A stretch of 64,000 nucleotides of DNA from Loktanella sp. (GTDB lineage Bacteria; Pseudomonadota; Alphaproteobacteria; Rhodobacterales; Rhodobacteraceae): positions 1 to 64,000 of the forward strand of contig JAGXIQ010000112.1 in the NCBI GenBank assembly GCA_024635625.1, in the 5' to 3' direction. A program made the position numbers and the translations under genes. A model generated the notes under the pieces. It did not search any database. It was not told the DNA's origin and worked only from the letters and a program-made list of their open reading frames with translations. This document shows positions 7,972 through 16,620 of this stretch, piece by piece. Position 1 is the stretch's first letter. Every line of letters starts with the position of its first letter.

Positions 7972-9867
7972 ATGTCCCCTGTCCACGCCGGTTCTGACGG
8001 TCGCATTGCGCGACCTGCGTCCACCGCGGCCCTCGCTTTGGGATCGGTCGGAGTTGTTTACGGCGATATTGGGACCAGTCCACTGTACGCCCTGCGCGAA
8101 GGCTTGGCCGCTGCCACCCGTGGCAGCCCGGCACAAGCAGGCGACGTGCTGGGGATCGTATCCCTACTGTTGTGGCTGCTGATCTTGATTGCCACATTCA
8201 AGTATGTCGTGTTGATCCTGCGGGCGGATAACCGTGGCGAAGGCGGTACGCTTTCGCTGTTAGCGCTGGGGCAAAGGGCTTTGGGGCAAAAGCGGGCTTT
8301 GCTGATACTCGGTGTCGTCGGGACATCCCTGTTCTTTGGCGATGCCATCATCACACCGGCAATATCAGTGCTGTCTGCGGTAGAAGGCGTGACGCTGATC
8401 GTGCCATCCTTCGGGCCATATGTGATTCCTGTGACAATCGGCATCCTGATTTGCCTGTTCGCCGCGCAGCGGCGGGGCACAGAGGGTATCAGCCGCCTGT
8501 TCGGACCAATCATGCTGGCGTGGTTCGCGCTGATGGCCCTGATGGGCCTGCGGCATATTGCCGACGATCCGCACATCTTTGCCGCCTTCAGCCCTGTGCC
8601 CGGCATCCAATTCCTTTTCACCCACGGAGCGTCAGCCCTGCCAGTGCTCGGATCCGTTTTTCTTGCGATCACCGGGGCAGAAGCACTGTATGCCGATATG
8701 GGCCATTTCGGTCGCAAGCCGATCCGGATCGCTTGGATAGTGGTCGTATTTCCATCGCTTGCACTGTCCTATTTGGGGCAAGGCGCGCTAGTCCTTGCTG
8801 ACCCAAGCGCAGCACGCGATCCGTTCTTTCTGATGGCCCCAGAATGGGCGCTTCCCGCACTTGTGGCCTTTGCCACCGTTGCCACGGTCATCGCGTCGCA
8901 GGCCGTCATTACGGGCGCATTTTCGGTCGCGCATCAAGCGGTGCAACTAGGCCTACTGCCGCGGATGGAGGTGCATCACACCTCTGAAACGCAGCTTGGC
9001 CAGATCTATATCCCCCGCATGAACGCTATTCTGCTTTTGTGCGTCGTGGTGCTGGTGCTGGCCTTTGGGTCGTCCACCAACCTTGCCACCGCCTACGGCA
9101 TCGCCGTCACCGGAGAGATGCTGGTCACGACGATCCTCGCCTTCGTGGTCTATCGCTATCTCTGGAAATGGTCAGTCCCGCTGGCGCTCGCGATGCTGGC
9201 CCCATTGGCCGTGATAGAGGTCGGGTTGTTCGCCGCGAACATGACCAAATTCCTTGAAGGCGGCTATCTGCCGATATCTGTAGCGGCGCTGCTGATCATT
9301 GTCATGCTGACATGGGTCCGCGGCAACCGGATCGTGCAGGCAAAGTCGCGTGCGGAATCGGTGCCACTAAGCACGCTGATTTCCTCGATAGAGGGGTCAG
9401 ATAACCTGCGCTATGTTAAAGGCACAGCGATGTTCCTCACTGCTGAACCGATTGTGGCACCCCCTGCCCTTTTGCATAATCTTAAGCATAATCAGGTTTT
9501 GCATGAACGAAACTACATCGTCACGGTGACGACGTCGAACGCGCCCCATGTGGCCCCGGCCGACATGGTGATGACAGAGGCGCTGACCGACGGCTTTACC
9601 CGTGTTTTCGTGACCTTCGGCTACATGGATGATCCGAACGTGCCGCGTGCCCTGATTATGGCCCGCAAACTGGGTGTGAAATTCGAAATCATGACCACAT
9701 CGTTCTTCATCAACCGGCGCAGCTTTAAGATCGCTGAAAACGGCGCGATGCCGGGATGGCAGCAGCGGCTGTATACGGCCATGACCAAGACGGCCAGCAA
9801 TGCACCTGCATATTATCACTTGCCACCCAACAGGGTCATCGAATTGGGGCAGCAGATCGTCATCTGA
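7972..9867 (+). CDS. kup: KUP-family potassium uptake permease
   Basis: A 631-residue K+/H+ symporter of the inner membrane. The diagnostic N-terminal signature GSVGVVYGDIGTSPLYALRE occurs in the first membrane segment, followed by about eleven more hydrophobic segments and a soluble C-terminal domain of roughly 170 residues starting near SRAESVPL. Length is normal for the family. It lies 54 bases after the rutR-like gene on the same strand. No link of potassium uptake with pyrimidine use is known to me, so co-location may be coincidental. Confidence 0.95.
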   Translation: MSPVHAGSDGRIARPASTAALALGSVGVVYGDIGTSPLYALREGLAAATRGSPAQAGDVLGIVSLLLWLLILIATFKYVVLILRADNRGEGGTLSLLALGQRALGQKRALLILGVVGTSLFFGDAIITPAISVLSAVEGVTLIVPSFGPYVIPVTIGILICLFAAQRRGTEGISRLFGPIMLAWFALMALMGLRHIADDPHIFAAFSPVPGIQFLFTHGASALPVLGSVFLAITGAEALYADMGHFGRKPIRIAWIVVVFPSLALSYLGQGALVLADPSAARDPFFLMAPEWALPALVAFATVATVIASQAVITGAFSVAHQAVQLGLLPRMEVHHTSETQLGQIYIPRMNAILLLCVVVLVLAFGSSTNLATAYGIAVTGEMLVTTILAFVVYRYLWKWSVPLALAMLAPLAVIEVGLFAANMTKFLEGGYLPISVAALLIIVMLTWVRGNRIVQAKSRAESVPLSTLISSIEGSDNLRYVKGTAMFLTAEPIVAPPALLHNLKHNQVLHERNYIVTVTTSNAPHVAPADMVMTEALTDGFTRVFVTFGYMDDPNVPRALIMARKLGVKFEIMTTSFFINRRSFKIAENGAMPGWQQRLYTAMTKTASNAPAYYHLPPNRVIELGQQIVI

Positions 9868-9934
9868 CCGGGTGTCGCAGGAACCTCTGCCCGTGTGAGG
9901 GGTTTTTCCCGCAACACATGCAGGAGCGACCCCG

Positions 9935-10603
9935 ATGACCTATACGCTGACACTCCAATCCATCTCTCCCGTGACCCACGATAGCTGGCACTTAATTTTC
10001 GATAAGCCTGCGGGTTTTGAATTTGTGCCCGGTCAGGCCACACATATGGCCCTAGACAAGGACGGTTGGCGCGAAGAGGACCGCCCCTTTACCATGACAT
10101 CTGACCCCGACGCGCAGGTCGTGGAATTCGTCATCAAGTCCTATCCAGACCATGACGGCGTGACCGAACAAATCGCCAAAATGAAGGTAGGCGATAAAGT
10201 GATTGCTGAAGAGCCGGCAGGGGCAATCACAGACCACGGCGCGGGCGTTTTTCTGGCTGCCGGGGCAGGAATTACGCCGTTCATTGCGATCCTCGACAAA
10301 CACGCCCGCGAGGATATCAGCGGGGATCGCCTACTTTTTGCGAACAAGACAGACGCCGACATCATCCTGAAGGACAAATGGGACGCGATGGACTGCGTGC
10401 AGTCGACGTATATCATCAGCGACCAGCCCGACACGGAACACGAAAAAGGTAAGTTGGATAAAAAGATGTTGCAGGACTTGCTGCGCGATCTGGATACGAC
10501 ATTTTACATTTGCGGTCCCGGTGCCTTCGTCGATGCAATGCGTGATGTCCTGACAGAACTAAGTGTGCCGAAATCCCAGATGATCATCGAAAATGGATGG
10601 TGA
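9935..10603 (+). CDS. Ferredoxin/flavodoxin reductase-like FAD oxidoreductase
   Basis: A 222-residue oxidoreductase of the ferredoxin-NADP reductase superfamily. An FAD-binding barrel covers about residues 1-95, with the RPFTMTSDP motif for the flavin phosphate. The nucleotide domain starts at GAGITPFIAIL and ends with YICGPGAFVDAMRDVL and a C-terminal aromatic residue (ENGW) typical of flavin stacking. There is no 2Fe-2S domain. The electron partner is unknown. It sits between kup and the convergent preA gene; a role in supplying or removing electrons for PreT/PreA is conceivable but unsupported. Confidence 0.8.
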   Translation: MTYTLTLQSISPVTHDSWHLIFDKPAGFEFVPGQATHMALDKDGWREEDRPFTMTSDPDAQVVEFVIKSYPDHDGVTEQIAKMKVGDKVIAEEPAGAITDHGAGVFLAAGAGITPFIAILDKHAREDISGDRLLFANKTDADIILKDKWDAMDCVQSTYIISDQPDTEHEKGKLDKKMLQDLLRDLDTTFYICGPGAFVDAMRDVLTELSVPKSQMIIENGW

Positions 10604-10853
10604 TTTTTACTGAGGTCTAACCCTGTGTCGGCAGATTTGAAGCATGCTGATTATCCAGCGTTAGACGGACCGGAATACCGTCGGGGGGGCGCCAAAGGGA
10701 TTTGCGGCTAATGCACAACGTGACAGCGCAACTTCGTCCGTCGCCTCGTTCGGTAGATCGGTTCAAGTCAAGCAGACGATGCTAAATGGCACTAAGTACC
10801 ATGCCTTTTTACGCCCCAAGAATCCTCTCTGGAAGATCTTTGGGGCGCTGGCG
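10604..10853. other. Convergent intergenic region with stem-loop
   Basis: This 250-base stretch lies between the convergent reductase and preA genes and has no coding frame I trust. A stem-loop pairs 10812-10821 with 10837-10847 (GCCCCAA/TTGGGGC core). It is just downstream of the preA stop but has no T-run on either strand, so if it ends transcripts it is not a canonical intrinsic terminator. A run of seven G residues lies near 10684-10690. Confidence 0.4.
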
Positions 10854-12158
10854 TCACTCTGCGGCAACGGCACCCGGATTGTTTGGATGTGTCGTCCAGT
10901 TGGCATAGTCTTTTTGCACAACCTTCCCGGTGCGCGGGTCCGTTGTGCCGGGGGCCATCGCTTCCATCGTGATGCAATCTTCTACTGGGCAAACATCGAC
11001 ACAAAGGTTGCAAGCCACGCATTCGGCGTCGATCACCGTGAAGGTTCGGTCAGCTGACATCGCGATGGCCTGGTGCGATGTATCTTCACAAGCGGCATAG
11101 CACCGTCCGCAAGAGATGCAGGCGTCTTGATCAATCTTAGCTTTCGCGACGTAATTTAGGTTCAGGTACTGCCAATCGGTGACGTTCGGTACGGCCTTGC
11201 CAATGAAATCAGCGGTCGAGGTATAGCCTTTTTCGTCCATCCACTGGGATAGACCCGATTTCATCTCTGCCACCACCTTAAAGCCGTAGGTCATCGCGGC
11301 GGTGCAAACCTGCACATTACCGCAACCCAAGGCCATGAATTCTGCCGCATCGCGCCACGTCGTGACCCCGCCGATGCCAGAAATTGGCATGCCGCGGGTG
11401 CCGGGGTCGCGAGCAATTTCAGCGACCATGTTCATGGCGATAGGCTTCACCGCTGGGCCGCAATAGCCACCATGCGTGCCTTTACCATCGATCATCGGCT
11501 CTGGCGACATGGCGTCCAAATTGACGGAGGTGATCGAGTTGATCGTGTTGATCAGGCTAACCGCATCCGCACCGCCATTCTTCGCGGCATGTGCAGGCTT
11601 ACGCACGTCGGTGATGTTGGGCGTCAACTTTACGATCACCGGGCGATCATAATATGTCTTGCACCAGCGAGTGACCATTTCGATGTATTCGGGCACCTGC
11701 CCTACAGCACTACCCATACCACGTTCGGCCATACCGTGCGGACACCCGAAGTTCAGCTCAATTCCGTCAGCGTTGGTTTCCATGACGCGTGGAAGAATAT
11801 CCTTCCAAGCCTGCTCTTCACACGGGACCATCAGGGACACGATCAGGGCACGGTCGGGGTAGTCGGCCTTGACCCGGGCGATTTCCTCTAGGTTTACCTC
11901 TAGCGGGCGGTCGGTGATCAGTTCGATGTTATTCAGGCCCAACAGACGGCGGTCGGCGCCGTAGATCGCGCCGTAGCGCGGGCCGTTCACGTTGACGACG
12001 GGCGGGCCTTCGGACCCTAGCGTCTTCCAGACAACACCGCCCCAGCCCGCCTCATAGGCGCGGCGGACATTGTATTCCTTGTCAGTTGGCGGCGCCGAAG
12101 CGAGCCAGAAGGGATTGGGGCTTTTGATGCCCAGAAAGTCGGTGGTCAGATCGGCCAT
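10854..12158 (-). CDS. preA: NAD-dependent dihydropyrimidine dehydrogenase subunit PreA
   Basis: The catalytic subunit (434 residues) that reduces uracil and thymine to dihydropyrimidines, the first step of the pathway, using FMN and iron-sulfur clusters. The N-terminal barrel resembles dihydroorotate dehydrogenase and contains NFGCPHGMAERGMGSAVGQ, VIVKLTPNITDV and the FMN-binding GIGGVTTWRDAAEFM. The C-terminal roughly 90 residues carry two [4Fe-4S] ferredoxin motifs (CISCGRCYAAC and CVACNLCVDVCP). It is the last gene of the preT-Fpg-like-preA operon, 21 bases after the glycosylase-like gene. It works with PreT, encoded upstream. Confidence 0.95.
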   Translation of the reverse strand: MADLTTDFLGIKSPNPFWLASAPPTDKEYNVRRAYEAGWGGVVWKTLGSEGPPVVNVNGPRYGAIYGADRRLLGLNNIELITDRPLEVNLEEIARVKADYPDRALIVSLMVPCEEQAWKDILPRVMETNADGIELNFGCPHGMAERGMGSAVGQVPEYIEMVTRWCKTYYDRPVIVKLTPNITDVRKPAHAAKNGGADAVSLINTINSITSVNLDAMSPEPMIDGKGTHGGYCGPAVKPIAMNMVAEIARDPGTRGMPISGIGGVTTWRDAAEFMALGCGNVQVCTAAMTYGFKVVAEMKSGLSQWMDEKGYTSTADFIGKAVPNVTDWQYLNLNYVAKAKIDQDACISCGRCYAACEDTSHQAIAMSADRTFTVIDAECVACNLCVDVCPVEDCITMEAMAPGTTDPRTGKVVQKDYANWTTHPNNPGAVAAE

Positions 12159-12179
12159 GTTGTCCTCCTTAGCGCGGCG

Positions 12180-12968
12180 TCAGCCCGCGTTGGTCTGATG
12201 ATCCGGGCAGTGATACGCCGTGCGTCCGCCCACTTTTAATGTGGTGATGGTGCCGCCACATCGCGGGCAGGCTGCCCCTTTGGTGCGGTTGTGAATGAGC
12301 CAATCGTGGGGCAAATGGCTGTAGTCCGCATTCTTGGACGTGACGTATCCCATGATGTCTTGGATCGCGCGGCGCAGATGGGCGACCCGGTCGGCGGACA
12401 GTTCGTTGGCCTTTGCAGTCGGCATGATGCCCGTGCAATACAGCGCCTCGTCCGACCATAAGTTGCCGACACCAGCCAGTTTGGACTGGTCCAGCAGCGC
12501 GGATTTCACCGCCCCACGAGTGCTGCCAACAGCTTGCGCAAACGCGTTGTCACCGATTTCCATCGCGTCTGGGCCAAGCCCCTTTGCTGCGATGAACTCG
12601 TCCACATCTTCGACCAGTTTTACGTGGCCAAACTTGCGCGGGTCGCGAAAGGCCAGACGGCGCTCTCCCTCGAACACAACGGTCAGGCGGGCGTAGTCAG
12701 GTGGGGTGTCGCCGTCGTCGTAGACCCGAAGTGACCCGGACATTCCAAGGTGGATATGCAACCAAGGACCATCCTTGGACCCAGCAAAGATATACTTACC
12801 GTGCCGCCGGGTCTGGCTGAACTGCGTGCCGACGAAACGATTCCGCTCTGCTTCGGACGGAAGGTCGACATGTTTCACCTCGCCCAAAGCAAAGCCTTGG
12901 ATCGTCCGGTGCAGACAATTATCCGCGATCCGCTGCCGAGCGGCGTCAGCTTCGGGCAATTCAGGCAC
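12180..12968 (-). CDS. Fpg/Nei-family DNA glycosylase-like protein in the preT-preA operon
   Basis: A 262-residue protein of the formamidopyrimidine-DNA glycosylase fold. After removal of Met, the N-terminal Pro nucleophile and Glu remain (PELPEAD in place of the usual PELPEVE). The beta-hairpin lysine (RRHGKYIF), the helix-two-turn-helix (LAGVGNLWSDEALY) and a C-terminal zinc finger (CPRCGG, then YHCPDH) are visible; the fourth zinc ligand is His rather than Cys. The start is GTG at 12968, overlapping the preT stop by 8 bases. In Fpg this fold excises oxidised purines and ring-opened bases. Why it is embedded between the two dehydrogenase subunits is unknown; it may be a true repair enzyme carried along or a repurposed base-binding protein. 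Confidence 0.85.
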   Translation of the reverse strand: MPELPEADAARQRIADNCLHRTIQGFALGEVKHVDLPSEAERNRFVGTQFSQTRRHGKYIFAGSKDGPWLHIHLGMSGSLRVYDDGDTPPDYARLTVVFEGERRLAFRDPRKFGHVKLVEDVDEFIAAKGLGPDAMEIGDNAFAQAVGSTRGAVKSALLDQSKLAGVGNLWSDEALYCTGIMPTAKANELSADRVAHLRRAIQDIMGYVTSKNADYSHLPHDWLIHNRTKGAACPRCGGTITTLKVGGRTAYHCPDHQTNAG

Positions 12969-14286
12969 CGGTCAGTACCGCATGGATATCTAGCGCCGCG
13001 TCACGCCCCTGTGCGACGGCGGTGACGGTCAGGTCATCGCCACCCAAGGCACAGTCACCACCAGCCCAAACACCATCGCGGGTGGTGCGACCAGCACCGG
13101 TCACCTTGATCTTGCGGCCCTCGACAGTCAGGCCACCATCCGTGGTCAAGGTCTGACCAATGGCACGAAACACCTGATCAGCAGACAGCGTCATCGTCTC
13201 TCCGGTGCCGCGCAGTCCGGTACCATCGTCGGATGTGTATTCAAGATCAATCGCATCGGCGTGAACGGCATGTGGCTTTACGTTGAACAGGATACGTACG
13301 CCATGACTGGCGGCAAGGTCCTGTTCGTAGCGGCTGGCCCCCATCGCCTCGCGCCCACGGCGATAGGCGATCGTGACGCTTTCGGCGCCAAGCAGTTTCG
13401 ATTGCACAGCCGCATCCACCGCCGTCATGCCACCGCCAATAACGACGACGTTGCGACCCACGGGCAGCGCGGACAGATCAGTGCTTTGGCGCAGTTCGGC
13501 AATAAAGCTGACGGCATCGCGGACACCATCGTGGTCGTCGCCATCGATACCCAAGGCATTTACCCCACCAAGGCCAACGCCAAGGAACACAGCGTCGAAT
13601 TCGTCCGACAGCGTATCAAGGCTTAATTCGCCGCCCAGCACCTTACCGGCGTCCAGCGTAATACCACCGATTCCCAGCAGCCACGCGACCTCTCGCTGTG
13701 CAAATCCATCGGTCGATTTGTAAGCCGCGATGCCGTATTCGTTTAGGCCACCAGCCTTGGGTCGGGCATCGTACAGCGTGACAGCGTGTCCAAGCATGGC
13801 CAGACGGTGGGCACAGGACAGACCGGCAGGACCAGCACCGACAACGGCCACGCGCTTGCCAGTCTCAGCAGCGCGCGTAAAGGGATGGCCTTGACGGGTC
13901 AGCACGGTGTCAGTGGCGTAGCGTTGAAGACGGCCGATCTCTACCGGCTTGCCTTCTGCCGCTTCGCGCACGCAGGCACCTTCGCACAGGTCCTCTGTCG
14001 GGCAAACGCGGGCGCACATACCGCCAAGGATATTAGATTCAAGGATCGTGCGCGCCGCCGCTTCTGGCGTGCCAGTACTGATTTGGCGAATGAATAGTGG
14101 GATGTCGATCCCCGTGGGGCATGCTGTCATGCAGGGTGCATCATAGCAAAAATAGCATCGATCAGCGGCGACATGCGCCTCGTGCCGATCCAGTGGGGCG
14201 TGCAGGTCAGCAAAGCCGGCGGTCAGCAGATCAGCGCTGAGGCGGCCAGCAACGATGCCGGGGGCGGTAGGAGATGTCATGGGCAA
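12961..14286 (-). CDS. preT: NAD-dependent dihydropyrimidine dehydrogenase subunit PreT
   Basis: The electron-input subunit (441 residues) that passes electrons from NAD(P)H through FAD and iron-sulfur clusters to PreA. The N-terminal cysteines C44, C47, C52, C56 and C91, C95, C101, C105 form the twin cluster pattern shared with GltD. The first dinucleotide fold is GAGPAGLS near 151-158, and a second is VVIGGGMTAVDAAVQ near 265-280. A similar design is seen in gltD later in this window, but neighbours and the PreA partner identify this one. It is the first gene of the operon, divergent from serB. Confidence 0.93.
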   Translation of the reverse strand: MPMTSPTAPGIVAGRLSADLLTAGFADLHAPLDRHEAHVAADRCYFCYDAPCMTACPTGIDIPLFIRQISTGTPEAAARTILESNILGGMCARVCPTEDLCEGACVREAAEGKPVEIGRLQRYATDTVLTRQGHPFTRAAETGKRVAVVGAGPAGLSCAHRLAMLGHAVTLYDARPKAGGLNEYGIAAYKSTDGFAQREVAWLLGIGGITLDAGKVLGGELSLDTLSDEFDAVFLGVGLGGVNALGIDGDDHDGVRDAVSFIAELRQSTDLSALPVGRNVVVIGGGMTAVDAAVQSKLLGAESVTIAYRRGREAMGASRYEQDLAASHGVRILFNVKPHAVHADAIDLEYTSDDGTGLRGTGETMTLSADQVFRAIGQTLTTDGGLTVEGRKIKVTGAGRTTRDGVWAGGDCALGGDDLTVTAVAQGRDAALDIHAVLTGA

Positions 14287-14329
14287 CCTCGGTCAGTTGA
14301 TGTGACCCAAGCTTGGCACAGGTTCATTT

Positions 14330-14345
14330 TTTATCAAACGGTAAA
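14330..14345. promoter_or_regulatory. Possible degenerate RutR-like site upstream of preT
   Basis: TTTATCAAACGGTAAA has the same 6-4-6 layout as the RutR box near 7.1 kb. Three of the twelve arm bases differ from TTGACC/GGTCAA. It lies 44 bases upstream of the preT ATG, in the divergent region with serB. Chance occurrence is quite possible. Confidence 0.25.
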
Positions 14346-14437
14346 TTTTAGGCGAAATGTAAACTGCTGCGGATGGTCTTTCCCAAACCCGGGAAAGGCG
14401 GTAGCACGACGCAACCGCCGAAAAGGACCTATTTCCG

Positions 14438-15307
14438 ATGTTCACCGCCACCCTAATCGCGAAACCTGACACGCTTGACGCCACATTGGTTGAGAACTTG
14501 CGCAACGCTTGGGGCGGAGGTGAGGCCCTTTGGCTGTCGCACGCAGAGGCAGCTGAATTCACGATGCCCGTGCCGCCCGATAACCTGTGGGCGGTCTGGG
14601 ATGACATGCAGACGCTTGGCATCGATCTGGTACTGCAGCCCAGCGCAGGCCGCCGCAAGAAAATGCTGCTGGCCGATATGGATAGCACGATGATCCGTCA
14701 GGAATGCATCGACGAACTCGCCGCCGCGGCAGGTGTGGGCGAGCGGGTTGCCACGATTACCGCAAAGGCGATGAACGGTGAACTGGATTTCGAGGGAGCG
14801 CTGATCGAACGGGTCGGTCTGCTAAAAGGCTTGCCCGAAAGCATCATCCAACATGTTCTGGATACCCGCATCACGCTGATGCCCGGTGGATACGAGCTGG
14901 TGCAGACGATGAAGGCCCATGATGGTTTTGCGGCCCTCGTGTCTGGCGGATTCACCGCCTTTACCGCGCGGATTGCGGCGGCTCTTGGGTTTGACGAAAA
15001 CCGTGCAAATAAGTTGTTGGTTACAGACGGCCGCCTGACTGGCGATGTGGGCAAGCCGATCCTTGGACGGCAGGCGAAGGTCGACGCCCTGCAAGAAATC
15101 ACTGCGCGGTTGGGCATTTCCGAGTCGGATGTCATCGCCGTGGGTGATGGCGCGAATGATCTGGGGATGTTGGGTCGGGCGGGGACAGGCGTCGCGCTGC
15201 ATGCGAAACCAAGTGTGCAAAAGGAATGTGAAGTGCGGATCAACCACGGTGATCTGACGGCGCTGTTGTTTATCCAAGGCTACGCCCGCACGGATTTCAT
15301 GACCTAA
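14438..15307 (+). CDS. serB: Phosphoserine phosphatase
   Basis: A 289-residue HAD-family enzyme that hydrolyses phosphoserine to serine in the last step of serine synthesis; cytoplasmic. The nucleophile motif is DMDST (D80, D82). The second and third motifs are LVSGGFTAF and the GRQAKVDALQ lysine region, and the metal-binding motif is VGDGANDLGML. An N-terminal region of about 75 residues corresponds to the partly degenerate ACT-like domain of long bacterial SerB proteins. It is divergent from preT with about 150 bases between starts. Confidence 0.94.
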   Translation: MFTATLIAKPDTLDATLVENLRNAWGGGEALWLSHAEAAEFTMPVPPDNLWAVWDDMQTLGIDLVLQPSAGRRKKMLLADMDSTMIRQECIDELAAAAGVGERVATITAKAMNGELDFEGALIERVGLLKGLPESIIQHVLDTRITLMPGGYELVQTMKAHDGFAALVSGGFTAFTARIAAALGFDENRANKLLVTDGRLTGDVGKPILGRQAKVDALQEITARLGISESDVIAVGDGANDLGMLGRAGTGVALHAKPSVQKECEVRINHGDLTALLFIQGYARTDFMT

Positions 15308-15308
15308 T

Positions 15309-16070
15309 ATGTTCGAGGTCGCGAACGACGTACTCGTCATGCTTATGCTGGCCGCCTTCGTGGCGGGGATTGTGGATTCGATTGCAGGCGGCGGTGGTCT
15401 GATCACCCTGCCAGTGCTGGTGTTGGCCGGTGCACCCCCCGTCACGGCAATCGCAACGAACAAGGTCCAAGGCGTCTTTGGCGCCGGGATGGCGGCGATC
15501 AATTATGCGCGCGGTGGTCATGTCGACCTGCGCAAGCAGGTGAAACCGGCAATTCTTGCCTTCGTGGCGGCAGTCGCGGGGGCTTTGTTGACCTCTCACC
15601 TGCCGACGGATGTGATCCGTTTAGGTTTACCGGTTTTGCTGATCGGGATCGCGCTGTTCTTTGCCTTAAAGCCCGGACTGAATGACGTAGATCGTGCACA
15701 ACGTATCGCGCCGGGCGTCTTCGCGCTGACCGTTGTTCCGCTAGTTGCGTTTTACGACGGGTTGATCGGGCCGGGCGCCGGGGCGTTCTATATGCTAGGA
15801 TTTGTGGCGCTGGCGGGCTACGGCGTTTTGCGGGCAACAGCGCACACCAAGTTATTGAATTTTGCGTCTAACCTTGGCGGTATCGCCACCTATGCGCTGG
15901 TAGCCAACCCGTGGTGGGGGGTCGGATTGGCCATGGGCGCGGCCCAGATCGCGGGGGCGTGGGTCGGATCGAAACTCGCCATGCGGGTGGGCGCGCGCCT
16001 GATCAAGCCGGTGCTGGTCACAGCCGCGACCGCGCTTGCGGTGCGGCTGCTTTGGCAAATGTCGGCTTAG
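15309..16070 (+). CDS. TSUP/TauE-SafE family membrane permease
   Basis: A 253-residue integral membrane protein with about eight hydrophobic segments. The two family repeats are visible: GIVDSIAGGGGLITLP near residue 20, and YDGLIGPGAGAFYML in the second half. Members export or import sulfite, sulfoacetate or other organosulfur anions; the substrate here is unknown. It starts one base after the serB stop, so it is probably co-transcribed with serB. Its stop codon interlocks with that of the convergent rhodanese gene (TTAG at 16067-16070). Confidence 0.88.
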   Translation: MFEVANDVLVMLMLAAFVAGIVDSIAGGGGLITLPVLVLAGAPPVTAIATNKVQGVFGAGMAAINYARGGHVDLRKQVKPAILAFVAAVAGALLTSHLPTDVIRLGLPVLLIGIALFFALKPGLNDVDRAQRIAPGVFALTVVPLVAFYDGLIGPGAGAFYMLGFVALAGYGVLRATAHTKLLNFASNLGGIATYALVANPWWGVGLAMGAAQIAGAWVGSKLAMRVGARLIKPVLVTAATALAVRLLWQMSA

Positions 16071-16444
16071 GCTTCTTCAGTCGGACCGCCGGCCTCTTTC
16101 CAGTCGGGCACGCCGCCGACGTTGGTGACATCGGTGTAACCCATGTCCTTCATCGTCTTGCCAGCCAATGCGGCCTGACCGCCGGCGCCACAGACCAGGT
16201 AGTACTTGCCGTCGAGCGTTAGAAATTCCTTGTGGTATGGCGATGCAGGATCCGCTGCAAATTCCATAAAGCCGCGCGGGACGCGCTTGGCACCCTTGAT
16301 GGTACCAGTTTTGGCAATATCAGCTGAATCGCGTACGTCGATCCAGATGCCGTCGTCCGCACCGTGGCGTTGTATTGCCTCTTCGGTCGGCAGGCGGGTG
16401 ATAACGGCGTTAGCGCCTTCCAAAAAATCTTTTGCAGTTTTCAT
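16067..16444 (-). CDS. Single-domain rhodanese-like protein
   Basis: A 125-residue protein with one rhodanese domain. The conserved DVRDSADIAKTGTIKGA segment precedes the active-site loop, LVCGAGGQAALAG, whose cysteine would carry a persulfide. The loop lacks the arginine common in thiosulfate sulfurtransferases (Gln instead), so the physiological donor is uncertain. The VGGVPDWKEAG tail is typical. It has no signal peptide. It ends against the TauE/TSUP permease gene; a sulfur-related pairing is tempting, but the genes are convergent. Confidence 0.85.
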   Translation of the reverse strand: MKTAKDFLEGANAVITRLPTEEAIQRHGADDGIWIDVRDSADIAKTGTIKGAKRVPRGFMEFAADPASPYHKEFLTLDGKYYLVCGAGGQAALAGKTMKDMGYTDVTNVGGVPDWKEAGGPTEEA

Positions 16445-16505
16445 CGCTGATGTCCTTCATTGCGTTCGTGTGTGATCTAGCGCGTTGCTACAGGCGTCAA
16501 ATGTC

Positions 16506-16535
16506 AAAAAAATGCCCGGGCAAGAGGCCCGGGCA
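16506..16535 (-). terminator. Intrinsic terminator of the OmpR-type regulator gene
   Basis: A perfect 9-bp stem (TGCCCGGGC at 16513-16521, GCCCGGGCA at 16527-16535) with a 5-base loop. On the minus strand it is followed by seven T residues (A7 at 16506-16512). It lies about 85 bases beyond the stop of the response-regulator gene. Confidence 0.9.
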
Positions 16536-16620
16536 AGTCCAACAGGGAGGGTGTCACATAACCCGGTGACGCGGGATTCTGATGACGTAACAACATGAAA
16601 CCAGTTCTGGTTCCATTGAT

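Noticed and set aside
10812-10847. Stem-loop after preA as an intrinsic terminator
   Set aside because: No T-run follows on either strand, so it is kept only as a stem-loop.
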